64,000 nucleotides of DNA from Nereocystis luetkeana (lineage: Eukaryota > Sar > Phaeophyceae > Laminariales > Laminariaceae): assembly GCA_031213475.1 (NCBI GenBank), contig JARUPZ010000034.1, positions 806,001 through 870,000 on the forward strand. The letters are read 5' to 3'. The notes under the pieces were generated by a model. That model ran no database searches and was not told the origin of the DNA. It saw nothing but the letters and a program-made list of their open reading frames with translations. Positions 45,589 to 56,210 of the stretch are shown piece after piece (the stretch's first letter is position 1; each line of letters begins with the position of its first letter). The position numbers were made by a program, and so were the translations under genes.

Positions 45589-46571
45589 CAGGCTTTTTTC
45601 GCGGGTAATGACTCGACCCGCGGGTCATGTCACGGGGTGCTTAAAATACCACGGGTCGGGTCGGGTCAGGTCAGGAAAGGTCCAAAGTCTCACGGGTCGG
45701 GTCAGGTCGGGTCCAGAGGTTTTCAAATCTCGCGGGTCGGGTCTGGTCGAGTCAAGAGTTTTTCGAATCTCACGGGTCGGGTCGGGTCGGGTCGGGTCCA
45801 TATTTGTTTTTGTCACGGGTCGGGTCAGGAGGTGATAAAGCACTCATGGGTCGGGTCAGGTTATCACCCGCGAGAGTAACGGGTGAATCGAGCGTCGGGC
45901 CAACATGACCCGCGAATTGTTTTCTGCTGACCCGCGGGTCGGACCCACGCACCCGGCTCGCGAATCCGACACTAAAGTCACTTTCCGCTTTCTCACCCAA
46001 AGGCCTCTCTCGTACCAATCAATACTCGATAATACTCCTTCGACATCATATTCAAACATTAAAACAACGCCAAATCGATAGGTTCAAGCCCGCATCCATT
46101 CACACCCTCTACAGCCAGACCGCATACCGCTGCGAGGCACTAAAAAAAACATGGAGTGGTTTTTTGAAGTGTCGACCCACGGGCCGAGTCCACAGGTCGA
46201 ACCTGCGGGTCGAGGTGGATTGTCTCGCGGGTCAAGGTGACCCGATCCGCACGAACGCCCTGCCTCACGGGTCAATCGGAAGGTGGCGGGTCGTCGTGTC
46301 GTGTGAGGGGGTTTCAAAATATCACGGGTGGGGCCGGATCGTGTCGTGTCGCGTCAGGAGATTTTGTCAAATCTCACGGGTCGGGTCGGGTCAACAGTTT
46401 TTCAGATCTCGCGGGTCGGATCGGGTCGGGTCAGGTTGAGAGGCTTTCAATTTTTCGCGGGTCAAGTCGGGTTGAGTCGACACGCGTCAGATTGTTCGCA
46501 AGTCGGGTCGGGCTTGTTGACCCTTACCTGACTCGGCCCGTGAGGTTTGAGGTGACCAGCGAAAAGCCCTG
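45589..46571. mobile_element. hAT-like element filled with GGGTCGGGTC repeats
   Basis: Ends CAGGCTTTTTTCGC and, inverted, CAGGGCTTTTCGC are of the CAGGG hAT type. The flanking 8-mers, GATTTTTT and AATTTTTG, agree at six of eight. From 45640 to 45870, and again from 46300 to 46520, CACGGGTCGGGTCGGGTC-like blocks recur every 40-44 bp, separated by TTTTTCGAATCT-like spacers. Between 45890 and 46260 the orientation is mixed (GACCCGCGGGTC). This layout resembles the subterminal repeats that hAT transposases bind. No transposase is encoded. Confidence 0.6.
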
Positions 46572-46579
46572 AATTTTTG

Positions 46580-48050
46580 TCTTGGTTTTTTTATACAGCA
46601 ATTTGCAGCATCTAAAACAAAATCATATTGCACGTGCAATCATGGGGGAGTGAATCCCGTGTAGTTGTGTACGGTTGCTTGGAGGTACGCCAGAGTTCGC
46701 ACGAGAGGCAAGCCCTCAGCAGACGGCCAATCTGCCGCCGCAATCGGACTCCAAGCTCCGAAGAGCTGGTGGAAGAGCAGTCGTGTGTTGATTAACAGCG
46801 GTCTTGAAGAGGAGGCGACGAGGGAAGAGTGGTGCTGTTGGGTTGTGACACAGTGGGGCTACTGTGGCACGTGTGCCGTGTATCGAACGAATTAAAAATA
46901 CTCTACTCGTACGGCAACAACAAAAACCAGAACGCTTACGATCCGCCTGGAATAAAATGACCAAACGGCGTAATCACATTATGGGACCGCGAGTATATCC
47001 ATTTCTGAGAGTTGCAGCGCACATCTACGATAATATCTGATCTCTTAAAGCAGAGAAAACACAACTCTTTGATACTTGATTTTCATGCACATGATACGTG
47101 CGCACGCACCATCCCCAAACCAGAAGAGTTGGTATCGCGTTATTTAGTACCTTGTGCTGGACGTGGCGCTGCTGTAGGGATATCACGTTCAGGTCCTTTT
47201 CTTTTCAACCGCTCAGAACCTCTCGGCAAAGTGATCACTCTGCTCAGTCGTAGTCTCGAGCTTTTATGCCCTTGGGGTCTTCCGATATGCATCGCCATGG
47301 TATTGAAACCGTTACGTTGCACCAACAGGGCACCCTCACGTCCAATTTGGAGTGAGGTTCAGCGCCACTCCCCCGAGCAGCCTAAAGGTGGTAATGAAAA
47401 TAGTGGCACCATACCCCCCCCCCCCCCCCCGTCGAACCGGCGGCTGCACTATCATACACCATCGCAGTTCGTATCCGTAACGGCAAACGAATCCGACCTG
47501 TTATACGGCATAGTCGTATACCAGTTGCCACTACATACCTGTACGTGATGCTGCTGTGTCTCACGGGCTATGTATATCATGCGTCACTGACAGCGAAGTC
47601 CGTAGGCTATTGACCACCTGGTACTTCCTGTCCTCAGTGTAAAAAAATGAATACCCCTGTACAAACTGAGACAAATACAAAACATGAAAATGCTGTACCA
47701 GGTATGTACAACGAAGCCGCCGCCGTTTCGCAGTACGTATATGCGATTACCGGTAGTAGCATCGATAGGCTCTATACCTACCTGCGCCTTCTATTCCATG
47801 CTGCAAGGGGCTACGGAGTGCGGGGTGCGCATTCAACCCATTCTAAACTGACTGTGTTCAACCTTGCAATGCCTACAGGTATCGTTTGCAGGGCACTACT
47901 GTGCCATCGGAAATCCGAACAACGATGGATGCGGCCAAGGCGTGCGCTGTGGCTTTTGGCCTCCTGCTGTTTTGCTCGAGCTCTCGAGGAGATGTGAGAG
48001 TGGTCTCAGTGCGGGCAGTCAACTGCCACCCCCGACCGGGTCTACCACAT
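46580..48050. other. No recognised gene
   Basis: The 178-codon plus frame at 47012-47548 starts at TTG and has no motif I know. A C-tract (47409-47430) lies inside it, which argues against coding. Confidence 0.4.
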
Positions 48051-48059
48051 TATTTCCCC

Positions 48060-49030
48060 CCCTGAATTTTCTTCCATGGAAGCTTCCATGAAAATAAGTT
48101 GACGCACACAGGAGTACGAAAACTTCCACGGAAGTATATACATGGAAGTATATTCAATTTCCATGGATGTTTTTGAGTCCCTTGGAAGTCAAATTTGCTT
48201 CCTCCATGGAAGTACGTGGGAACTTCCACTATCGATAAAAGTGGGAGCTTCCTCTACTTCCGATCAACTGAACCTTCCTCGACCACATCTGGTGGGGTAT
48301 GCCCCCATCACCCACAAAAGCCCACCCGCTATCAGCTTCCAGGCACTCCATCGACACCATGCAAACAAATATGGAAGACACATTTTATTCATATGGAAGT
48401 TGGTTGGTTTACTTCCAATCGGAGGAGTGTTTACATCCATGGGGAAGTCAATGTGTTGCTTGCCTACACTGGATCAGGGTGGCCCAGTGGGGTGCCTATG
48501 GTTGGGACCATGGTAGTTAATGACACTCGGGTGGATATCGTGTAGGACTATTCCATTCTTCCACCGTATGGGTGGGACTGGGGCACCCAATGGGATATTT
48601 TCCTAGTGGGATCAGGATAAGGCTGGATTTCGCTCCAAAGAGAAGTGAACCCAGCTTCCACGGAATTAGTTTACTTCCATGGAAGTAATTTTCAGTTTAC
48701 TTCCATGAAAAATATTAGTTTACTTTCATATAAACATTGTGTTGACTGTGCTCAAGAACACGATCCGTAAGATCCATCGTAGATTGAGGAGTTCCATGCT
48801 GAACAGGGATTCTGGTGTAGGGTATTGGGATGTCGGGGTAACGTGTACCCCACCAATACCACTCGTTAGATGTAGCTCCATATGAGGCGAGTCAGCTCGA
48901 CAGCTCGGATGTATAATATAAGATGAGTTCCGTGTTATTGTCTGGAGCAACCACGCGTTCCCGTGCCAGCTGCGTCTATACCTTTAGAGATCAATCAACA
49001 CATTGCTTCACCTCCATGGAAGTAAGCTTG
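48060..49030. repeat. TTCCATGGAAGC palindrome array, cluster 2 (interrupted)
   Basis: CTTCCATGGAAG, ACTTCCATGGAAGT and GAAGCTTCCA recur between 48066 and 48730 and resume at 49010, after the LTR-like insertion at 48740-49000. It is sparser than cluster 1. Confidence 0.75.
48740..49000 (+). mobile_element. LTR-like insertion, copy 2, with CATTG target duplication
   Basis: TGTTGACTG to CAATCAACA, 261 bp, flanked by CATTG at 48735-48739 and 49001-49005. The perfect 5-bp duplication is the size made by LTR-retroelement integrases. It lies inside palindrome cluster 2, so it is younger than that array. Confidence 0.85.
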
Positions 49031-49780
49031 GGAATAAAACCAAAAGCCCAATGTGGGAGAACATGCAACGTGGCTGTCGCAAAAAAAACTAGCAGCAGTT
49101 GTGGCTACATTTGTTCTGTGCCTGGCACTCCATGGAAGGGAGCGATCCCAAGAGCCGGAGTCCAATGCCGTTACATTAAGACGATTGACATAGTACTCCC
49201 AAGACACGGACAGCTTACGGTCAACAGACGACAGCGACCTTAAAACACAATATATGAACCTGTCATAGACGTGCCCGGCTGATTTCAATATTTCAATCCT
49301 GCGAAGTGCACACCGGAAGCGTCGCCGACAACCGGCGCTAAGGCAAAACAAGTCAGGGTCGCTCGCGGGCGGTCTCCACAAAACTCCAATCAGAGTTCCG
49401 CTCGGATGCACAGCCCTGTCATATATTGGTTGTGACTTGTAGCGGAGTACTACCTTTGAAGGAAAACGTTTGAGCTCCTTCGTCCGGGGCTGTGAGCAAT
49501 GAAAGTCAAATCCCATGTAGGTCGAGGTCGGGGGGCAGGCGAGGACGCGGGGGGGGTGGGCAGCGACAGAAAGGCCTAGAGCTTCAGTTTCATACCGACT
49601 GCGTAATGACGAAGTCAGCACCATGACATGTCAATGAAATCTTGACAAACTCGCCTTCACCTGCCAGTATCACGCTACGAACATACGTCATACTCACTCG
49701 TTCATCGAGGGCGATACCGACCTGATCGCATAGCACAATTTTTTTACCTCTTCCCCGGGCGCGCGTAACGCACAAACAGT
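49010..49780 (-). other. Open frame of unknown nature upstream of the CBM6 gene
   Basis: A 209-codon minus frame (49624-48995) is among the longest in the window. It runs into the LTR-like insertion and palindrome array at its 3' side and shows no motif that I recognise, so I treat it as chance. Upstream exons of the CBM6 gene could lie here on the plus strand but cannot be identified. Confidence 0.35.
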
Positions 49781-49794
49781 TGTGTCCTGGTGCA

Positions 49795-49977
49795 GGTGAG
49801 GCCTGTCTGGCTGGCTCGCCTTACAATAACCGCGGTGGGGTAAAGATTCCTGGCACGATCCAGGCGGAAGAATTCGATTACGGCGGAGAAGACGTTGGGT
49901 ACTCAGACTCCACTGACGGCAACTGCGGAACTAAAATCATCCAAGATGGAAGCGACGTCAACGATTGGGTGATTAGC
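49795..49977 (+). CDS. CBM6 gene, first recognisable exon
   Basis: Opens after an acceptor-like GGTGCAG at 49794 and encodes EACLAGSPYNNRGGVKIPGT, then the IQAEEFDYGGEDVGYSDSTD core and GNCG. The family normally has a short linker to the next strand here. The donor is uncertain: GTGACT after codon S at about 49978 is one choice; a stop follows at 49990. Confidence 0.65.
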
Positions 49978-52900
49978 GTGACTAGTGTCTGAAACGGTCT
50001 GAAACATAATCTAGCTATTAACAGTGGGTTCTGTCGAGAAAGTGTGGCGTGTGCTTTCCCCCCTTTTGTGAGTGGTGTTCGTTGATTGGACGAAGGGAGT
50101 CGAAGGTGATCGTTGATTGGACGGGGGGGGTGGGATGTGTTCGTCGATTGGATTAGGGCGTGGGCGGTGTTCGTTGACTGGACGGGGGGAATGAGATAGG
50201 CGCACTGCTTTGAGGTAAACGCCGTCGCCTGCCGTTCATCCGATGACCACGGTAAAGCCCCCCTTTCCTCCTGTTCAGGGTTCCATCGTACAGCAGGTCG
50301 TTCGCCTTCTCTGCGTGGCTTTATCGATGGTACACAAAACTAAAATACGGAAGTGAAGCGTCTCATTTTGGTTAGCACTAGGTTTACCAACGAATGGAAA
50401 CGACCCCCCATCGCACCCACACAACGCGACATTCCGTTTAGCTACGAAGCGTTCTATCGTCTGGCACACCGGGGGAAAAAGCAAACGTCACGGGCATGCC
50501 GCCGTGTATAGGCGTGGCACCTCAAAATGCCGTTCGTGCGCTCTCACTGATTCGTTTTACTTGAAACGGCAACAGGGTGAGCGAATGGGCGAGGACGTCG
50601 ACATAATCGAAAAAACGCTCTTCAGCGGCGATTGGGTGGTTGGATGGATCCGAGCCGGCGAATATCTGCGGTACACGGTGGACGTTACCCACGAAGGTAT
50701 TGAAGCCGTACCCGTTCGAGTACGTCAACTTGCGTGGATTTGAGCTAATTCCTACCCACTGAGCTAATAGTCGGCGTCGAGCGCTAGTCAGCGGTGACTG
50801 TTAGCATAGCTAGTGGTGATGGGGGCTGGGCCTGACATTATATTTGGGCCTGACATTATATTGTGGTCAAAATCGATCAGTCTACTGGATTGCAGCAGTA
50901 CACTGGCGACGCCCGGGTAATTGGCCTCCCCCGCCTGGTGAGGGGGCCCGCTGTAAACACGATAGGGTGGGGAGAAAAAAAATACCAAGAACGAGTGTTC
51001 GCTTCGATGAATTTCCCAATGTAGGCCGGGCTCGAAAAAGTGTATTGGCCGGAGATGATTGGGACCATCGACAGAGTTGAGCAATACGAATATATCACGA
51101 ACAATGAGTGCAACGTGGGCAGATGATGTGACGGTCTTCCTTTCTCCTCCCGAAACGTATTTGTCGGGTGTCCGCACTATAGTATGGCGTTCTTCTTGGG
51201 CCTACGTATATTAGACCTGCTGGTATACATATTGACCGAATCAATTCGTACGTAGATTTACCACTGCAAGTACAGACTGCTGTGCCAATGCCCAGTCCTA
51301 CTACGGTGGACCATAGTAAACAGGACCAAATAATGTTACTAAAAAAAATATAAATATATAGGTTTTTGTTTTCACCCTAGGTCCTATTTACTGTGGTCCC
51401 CCGTAATAGGGGTTGTGGTGTATATTTAATATAAACACAAAAGGGGTTCAAAAATCATTCCGACGTCCTTCTCTCCCCTTGATCGTTCGGCGGGAAATTC
51501 GGAAGTATACATACCTGAAACGCGCGATACACACTACCAGGCAAGAGCAAGCGGTATGATCCCTCTTCGTCGGGGCAGTGCCGGCTAAAGGGGTTGCAGC
51601 CTTTGAGTAAATCTGAGGTCCCGGCTTGACAGCCCGTGGGTCCCGGAGTGTGCCTATTTAACGGATATACCCGAACCACCGAGCTAACAGCCAGCACCCG
51701 ACGGTTAGTTCCGTGGTCACGGTGTATCTATCTCCCATAGGATAGCGTGATAGTTTGTTTGATTCGAAGGTTGCTATTACCACTACGTACTTGGCGTTTT
51801 CTTGTTTCCATATTTACTTTCGGCAAAGACGACCTGTGCCCGCCCGGCTGTGTTCCTGCCGACGGTTTTGTGAAGCGGCACATGTGGTAGGGGGCTAATA
51901 TTATCGAGCTGTTCAGTAGTAGCCTTTTATCCGGAGTTTCTAATGATAATTTGTTGGACAGCACTGCTGGATTGTGGCCACTTCTCAGATTTGGTGCCAG
52001 TCAAATGTTGTCAACCCGCCCCTCCTCGGCCGATCACTGCCGGCTAAGTATTTTCTACCTGGTATGCTGCTTCCCAACCTGTTGCATAATGAAAACAAAT
52101 AAAGGGCACAAGGCTCTTATCCCATGATACTGGTGTCAAAAGCGATGGTTCCACCAATTTCCTGGGTGTTGTCGTGCGGCCAACCAAGGTCGGGCGAGAC
52201 GCTTCCGATGAAAACAACAACAGCAGCAGGACGGACGTGTAGTGCTCAATGATTCACTTCACCACCGCGACATGTCCCAGCGGGGTTGCTTGCAACAACG
52301 TAAGAACGAAGCAGCTGGGTCGTCCCGTCATGACGTCTGCCTCTTTCATTACTCGCACTTCGCTCCTCACGCTACATGAGCAGAACTCCATGCAGGGGGT
52401 GAACCTTGGCCAAGGATCGGGGTTGTGAATCGTGCGTGACCCACCGAACCCACGCCATACTCTGTCCAATCCTTACCAGTCAGGGGCTTCGTATCTAGGT
52501 TCCTTGTTGCGGCCCCAACCGGTTCGAGCGGCGCGTTCCGCGTCGTCTCTGGCGGCACTGATTGTGAAGACTACACGACGGACCACACCGGCCGGGTAGA
52601 TGTCTGGCCTACCGGAGAACACTACGATGACTACAAGGAAGTGACAGCGTGAGTTTGATATCTGCCGCTTCAAGACGCGTGCACCGCGATCGTGCCGTTG
52701 TTATCTCGAGGAAGTTGGGTGCAGGAGGGGCATGCGTGGACGCGGCGGACACTGCAAATCAAACAGTTCCATGGTGAACCCATGACTCTTTCGTTTCTGC
52801 CGAGTGATAAAGGGAGGGTTCACAGGCTGACGACACCAACGTTTGGCCGGCGCAATCCTAGGCCTTTGTTTTCGCATGGGTACCACTGGCTAAAGGCTAC

Positions 52901-53366
52901 GAGAGTCTGCGCGCATCGTATGGGTTTTGAACTGTCTGCGTTCTCTTGCCCTTCAAAACGTCTCTCAGGTAAAACGTCTCAGGGATAATTATGAAACGGC
53001 GACCCTTTGTCAGACGCCTCCATCACGATTAGATAAACTTTCACCAAAGATATTAACAACGCTTTCAAGACCAAAACTTGGAAATTACCCCCCGCCCTTG
53101 GTTTGTAGGTGAATCGACACCGAGAAGCCTTTTTTTTGTGGACATCCAGCGGTGTGAATCTAAACCACCCCCACCTCCATAACAAACGTGTCTGTCGTCG
53201 TTGCTGTTATTGGTGTCTTTTCCGTGAACGTCGCACAACCAGCGTCTCGCTAAATGGCCTCCCTAAGGGACCTACCTTCATTTGGCTGTGCGTGGAGTTC
53301 GGTGGGTTCAACATTGACAGCTTCACCTTGAATGAAAACGTCGAAGGGCTCCAGATGTACGACTAG
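49795..53366 (+). CDS. CBM6-type carbohydrate-binding module gene (split, partial or possibly pseudo)
   Basis: Five separated pieces on one strand together spell a family 6 carbohydrate-binding module, a beta-sandwich that binds polysaccharide, here presumably extracellular or cell-wall glycan. In order they read IPGTIQAEEFDYGGEDVGYS, then GEDVDI with GDWVVGWIRAGEYLRYTVDV, then GAFRVVSGGTDCEDYTTD, then MTLSFLPSDKG, and finally FIWLCVEFGGFNIDSFTLNE with a stop at 53364. E-A-E-x-F/Y, GVGYSD, the V-G-W-I-x-A-G-E-(Y/W)-L-x-Y-T-V core and the FN.D.F end are the family landmarks. Introns run from about 0.1 to 1.8 kb. A fold-back MITE (51299-51407) sits in the largest intron. No signal peptide or start exon was found, and the exon 1-2 and 2-3 splice phases could not be reconciled, so it may be partial or decaying. 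Confidence 0.75.
50576..50719 (+). CDS. CBM6 gene, second recognisable exon
   Basis: Begins after AACAG at 50571-50575 and encodes GERMGEDVDIIEKTLFSGDW followed by VVGWIRAGEYLRYTVDVTHE. A consensus-like GTACGT donor starts at 50720, but its phase does not fit the next exon's best acceptor. GTCAAC at 50724 is an alternative. Confidence 0.7.
50720..52498 (+). other. Large intron of the CBM6 gene with nested elements
   Basis: Contains a 17-bp tandem GGGCCTGACATTATATT at 50827-50862, a family B MITE at 51299-51407, and two minus-strand tRNA D-arm-like words (TTAGCTCAGTGGGTAG near 50770, TTAGCTCGGTGGTTCG near 51685) in similar flanking context. Confidence 0.5.
51299..51407. mobile_element. Fold-back MITE family B, copy 4
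   Basis: CTACGGTGGACCATAGTAAA, then CAGGACC, on the left; GGTCCTATTTACTGTGGTCC, then CCCGTAATA, on the right. The interior is in the opposite orientation to copies 2, 3 and 5. Confidence 0.85.
52499..52648 (+). CDS. CBM6 gene, third recognisable exon
   Basis: Encodes FLVAAPTGSSGAFRVVSGGT, then DCEDYTTDHTGRVDVWPTGE and HYDDYKEVTA. It ends at a strong GTGAGT donor at 52649. Acceptors at 52498 (CTAG) or 52479 (CCAG) are possible. Confidence 0.75.
52715..52817 (+). CDS. CBM6 gene, fourth exon (approximate)
   Basis: The frame containing HGEPMTLSFLPSDKGR ends before GTTCAC at 52818, in phase with the last exon. The start is phase-compatible at 52715 after GAAG; 52767 after CAG would be out of phase with exon 3. 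Confidence 0.55.
53268..53366 (+). CDS. CBM6 gene, terminal exon
   Basis: Starts after CCTAAG and encodes GPTFIWLCVEFGGFNIDSFT, then LNENVEGLQMYD and a TAG stop. The LC....FN.D.F.L motif is the last beta-strand of CBM6. The phase agrees with exon 4 ending at 52817. Confidence 0.75.
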   Translation, partial: GPTFIWLCVEFGGFNIDSFTLNENVEGLQMYD

Positions 53367-53399
53367 GCGTGGTCATGCATCAGACAAGCGTGAGTCAGA

Positions 53400-54110
53400 C
53401 ACCTTGTAGTAGCGAGAGTTAAGCAATGCGGGTGCGTTTTGGAAGGCTAGCCGTTGCGGCTGATGTTGAGGATGCGTAGCCCGCGCTTGTTTTGTGTCAC
53501 CGACGCTAGCACCAGGTGCGCTATCACCAGTAGCAGCAACGTTCGGGTCGATGAAAGCCAAATTAGGGTTCGCAGACCTTGCAGTTTGATGTTATTGCCG
53601 TTTTTGTTCTCACAGTTACCCCTCACAGTGAATCAACCTAGTCCGTTGTCACAGGACCGGCAGTTTCATGTTTTGCTTAGACTCAACGAGTGCAACATGG
53701 TCGCAACGTCACTGGGCACACGTATAAATATATCGCCAACCAAGCGCGCTCCTAGACCCTGCTAAACCCGCCCATTCTCTGTGGCCACCCGCCCTCGTCC
53801 CCCCTTTTCGACCCGCATGTTGCTCCTCTAGGAAAACACCTGCCGGAGAAGAGCACGATTTGTCTGCCGGATATCACCGAAGCACGCTTGGACGTACTCT
53901 CGCCGGGTTTCACGAAATCACGTTTTTTTTATGTTGAAAGACTAGGCCGATTGCTCCAGAGGACAAGTGAAAGGCACGGTTTAACCCATGTGTGGTCGTC
54001 AGAGGACACTCGGAATACATCCCCGGGTTTCTTACGTAGATATGTGATCGCCGCGGTGGACATTAAGGACACTACTTTTTTGCTGCTGGGGGCATCGCCC
54101 TCACCAGCCC
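53400..54110. other. No recognisable gene downstream of the CBM6 stop
   Basis: Short frames only. A polyadenylation signal could not be assigned. Confidence 0.45.
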
Positions 54111-54114
54111 TTCC

Positions 54115-54885
54115 ACCTTCTACTTGATTCTTCTTCGACTAGTACATATCAATATGTTTGTGTTTGTCGGTGAGGTTGCTCATCTTCCTCAGGTGCTCCA
54201 GCGATGCAGGCCCTAGGATTAGCGTGGTCATCCGGCTCCTCCCATACCCGCGGAGTTCGCGGGAGGGGAGAGTCGGCACTCGAGACAAATCGAGGTCGAG
54301 TTTATTTTCCGTGTGTATCTATGTGTGTATCTATGTGTGTCCGAACTGGTATTTCCTGGTGGGTCTGTCTGAAAATGATTGCAATGATAAGGTCGAATAG
54401 ATGGGGAGACGGCGTTGAATATAGTTGTGTAGGTCTTCACGTGAAACTGTATATGTTGTTGTCCAAGTTTTGTGTGGTAATCATCTTATGCCGTAGCCAT
54501 GTGGAGGGAATTTTTTCCACACAGGTGATGTTGTTCTGTGGTTCATTTCTTCCTCGGCTGGCGCTTCAGATGGTCTCCAGCTGTTCTTGTCTCCTTTGTT
54601 CCCGTACGTTTCCCCATGCCACTTTGGGGCTATGAATTCACTCGGGGGAGTGGTGTGGTGGTCAGGGGACATCAGGGCTACTTCTCTGGACTCCCTACGA
54701 CGATATGGGTCTTCCAGTGGGTATTTAGGATGCTACTGCTTCCATCCGGGAGGATCGCCCACAGCAGTATTTTCAAGTTATACAATAGTTTCTTCTTCGA
54801 CTAATAATTCATGTCGATTTTTCAATTGTTTCGGCGTGGGTGATCATCTTACTTAGATGCGTCAGCGATGCTGCCCATGGTATGA
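54115..54885 (+). repeat. Diverged direct repeat, units about 670 bp apart
   Basis: TTCTTCTTCGACTA, then a TTTGT block, CATCTT, CTCAG or CTTAG, and CAGCGATGC occur in the same order near 54127-54212 and 54790-54872. In between, GTGTATCTATGTGT is tandemly repeated (54313-54340). Confidence 0.5.
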
Positions 54886-55193
54886 GCACGGTCATTGTTC
54901 TCCGCCCGCTACGTGGCACTCCTTAACTTGTTTCGTGGTATTGACAGCTTGGGTACTGTGGGCATACATAGGTTGGCCCCATGCCTTGTTAGGCTTGGCT
55001 CGCGCAGTCCACATGCTAACTTCGAACTTAGTTTTCTCCAGATCGCAGCATGATGAACACAATGCTTCCCGAACCCTGAGACTCGTTTTAAATCCACATC
55101 ACGGGTTGCCTTGCGGAGCAGCACCAACCACGTGCAGCTTTGGTGCCTACGCCGACAGTCAGTGTAATTACAGTAGAGGTTTGAGATCATGCT

Positions 55194-55300
55194 ATTACGG
55201 TGGACTATAGTTAATAGGACCTATGGTCTACATAAAAACCTATATATTTAACCGTGTTTACTAACAATATTTGGTCCTATTAACTTTGGTCCCCCGTGAT
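55194..55300. mobile_element. Fold-back MITE family B, copy 5
   Basis: TATTACGGTGGACTATAGTT, then AATAGGACC, on the left; GGTCCTATTAACTTTGGTCC, then CCCGTGATA, on the right. TA flanks both ends. Confidence 0.85.
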
Positions 55301-55309
55301 AACAACGCA

Positions 55310-55816
55310 GCACGAGAAGAAGAACGCACGGTGAAGGTACTTGACCGGAAGTTCCTTTACTTTCTCATAGGAATGTTCACAAACTTGCACCAAATGCAAC
55401 GCAGCCGGTACCAAGTACCCGGTACTCGATGCAAAACATTAATGGTTGCAAATGGATGACAAGTTCCACAAAATATTGGTAGCTGATAAGATCATACGGG
55501 CAAGGAAGGCCCCAAGAGACTCTTTTGAATAACGAAGGAAATGTGCAAAGCGACGCAGTTCGAGCGCGCACACCACGACGTGACTCGGACCTTGACGGCA
55601 AAAAACAGCAGTGCAAGCGCTGACGCAAAGAATGCATCGAAAACAACAAAATGCCGCTATTAATACCGCAATTCTGGTTTTGGGTAGTGCCAGTACCGAA
55701 CAACAACGTGCAAAATAGTCAGGAAAAAATCGGTCGATAGCCGTCCGAACCTGACTGTAATTTTCGAGTTTGCTAGCACCCTTGCCGTTGTCAAGATAAA
55801 GCAAGAGCGCTCAAAG
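55310..55816. other. No recognisable gene
   Basis: Minus frames of about 110-120 codons overlap in different phases without known motifs. Confidence 0.4.
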
Positions 55817-56210
55817 AACAGACAAACGGAAAAATGAGAACGAAACAAAAAATGGGAACGGACGGTTTTTTTTAGAAAGCAAACCAATTGTGTACAACTC
55901 CAAGAAAAAAAGTTGACAGTCCTGTGGGGCTGTACAGCAGCCTTCGAATGAGCTGTCGCTCAGGCTGGAAGTCCTCGGCATCGCCGCGGTAGCCAGCATC
56001 TAGAGAAATCACAATAGAGCCAGCGTATATCGCTTTTTGCGCCCACCCGAAGGCACGAGATGGAGCATGACTGTTCTGACGAGCTCCTCTCACAGGGCTG
56101 GCCAAGGGGTTTCGCAGGATCATTTTGGTTCTCTGATACACCTCATGGTTCTAGAGATACGGCTTGGTTCTCATTTTAGGCTTCGTTCCCATTTTTCCGA
56201 TTTGTCTGTT
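55817..56210. mobile_element. TIR element family C, copy 1 (394 bp)
   Basis: Ends AACAGACAAACGGAAAAATG and, inverted, AACAGACAAATCGGAAAAAT, followed by GGGAACG. Almost identical to 61343-61747. A minus frame of about 90 codons is open in both copies, but the differences change residues as often as not, so it is probably not coding. Flanks AAAG and TTAG give no clear target duplication. Confidence 0.8.

Noticed and set aside
47012..47548. 178-codon plus frame
   Set aside because: Starts at TTG, contains a proline run from a C-tract and shows no motif.
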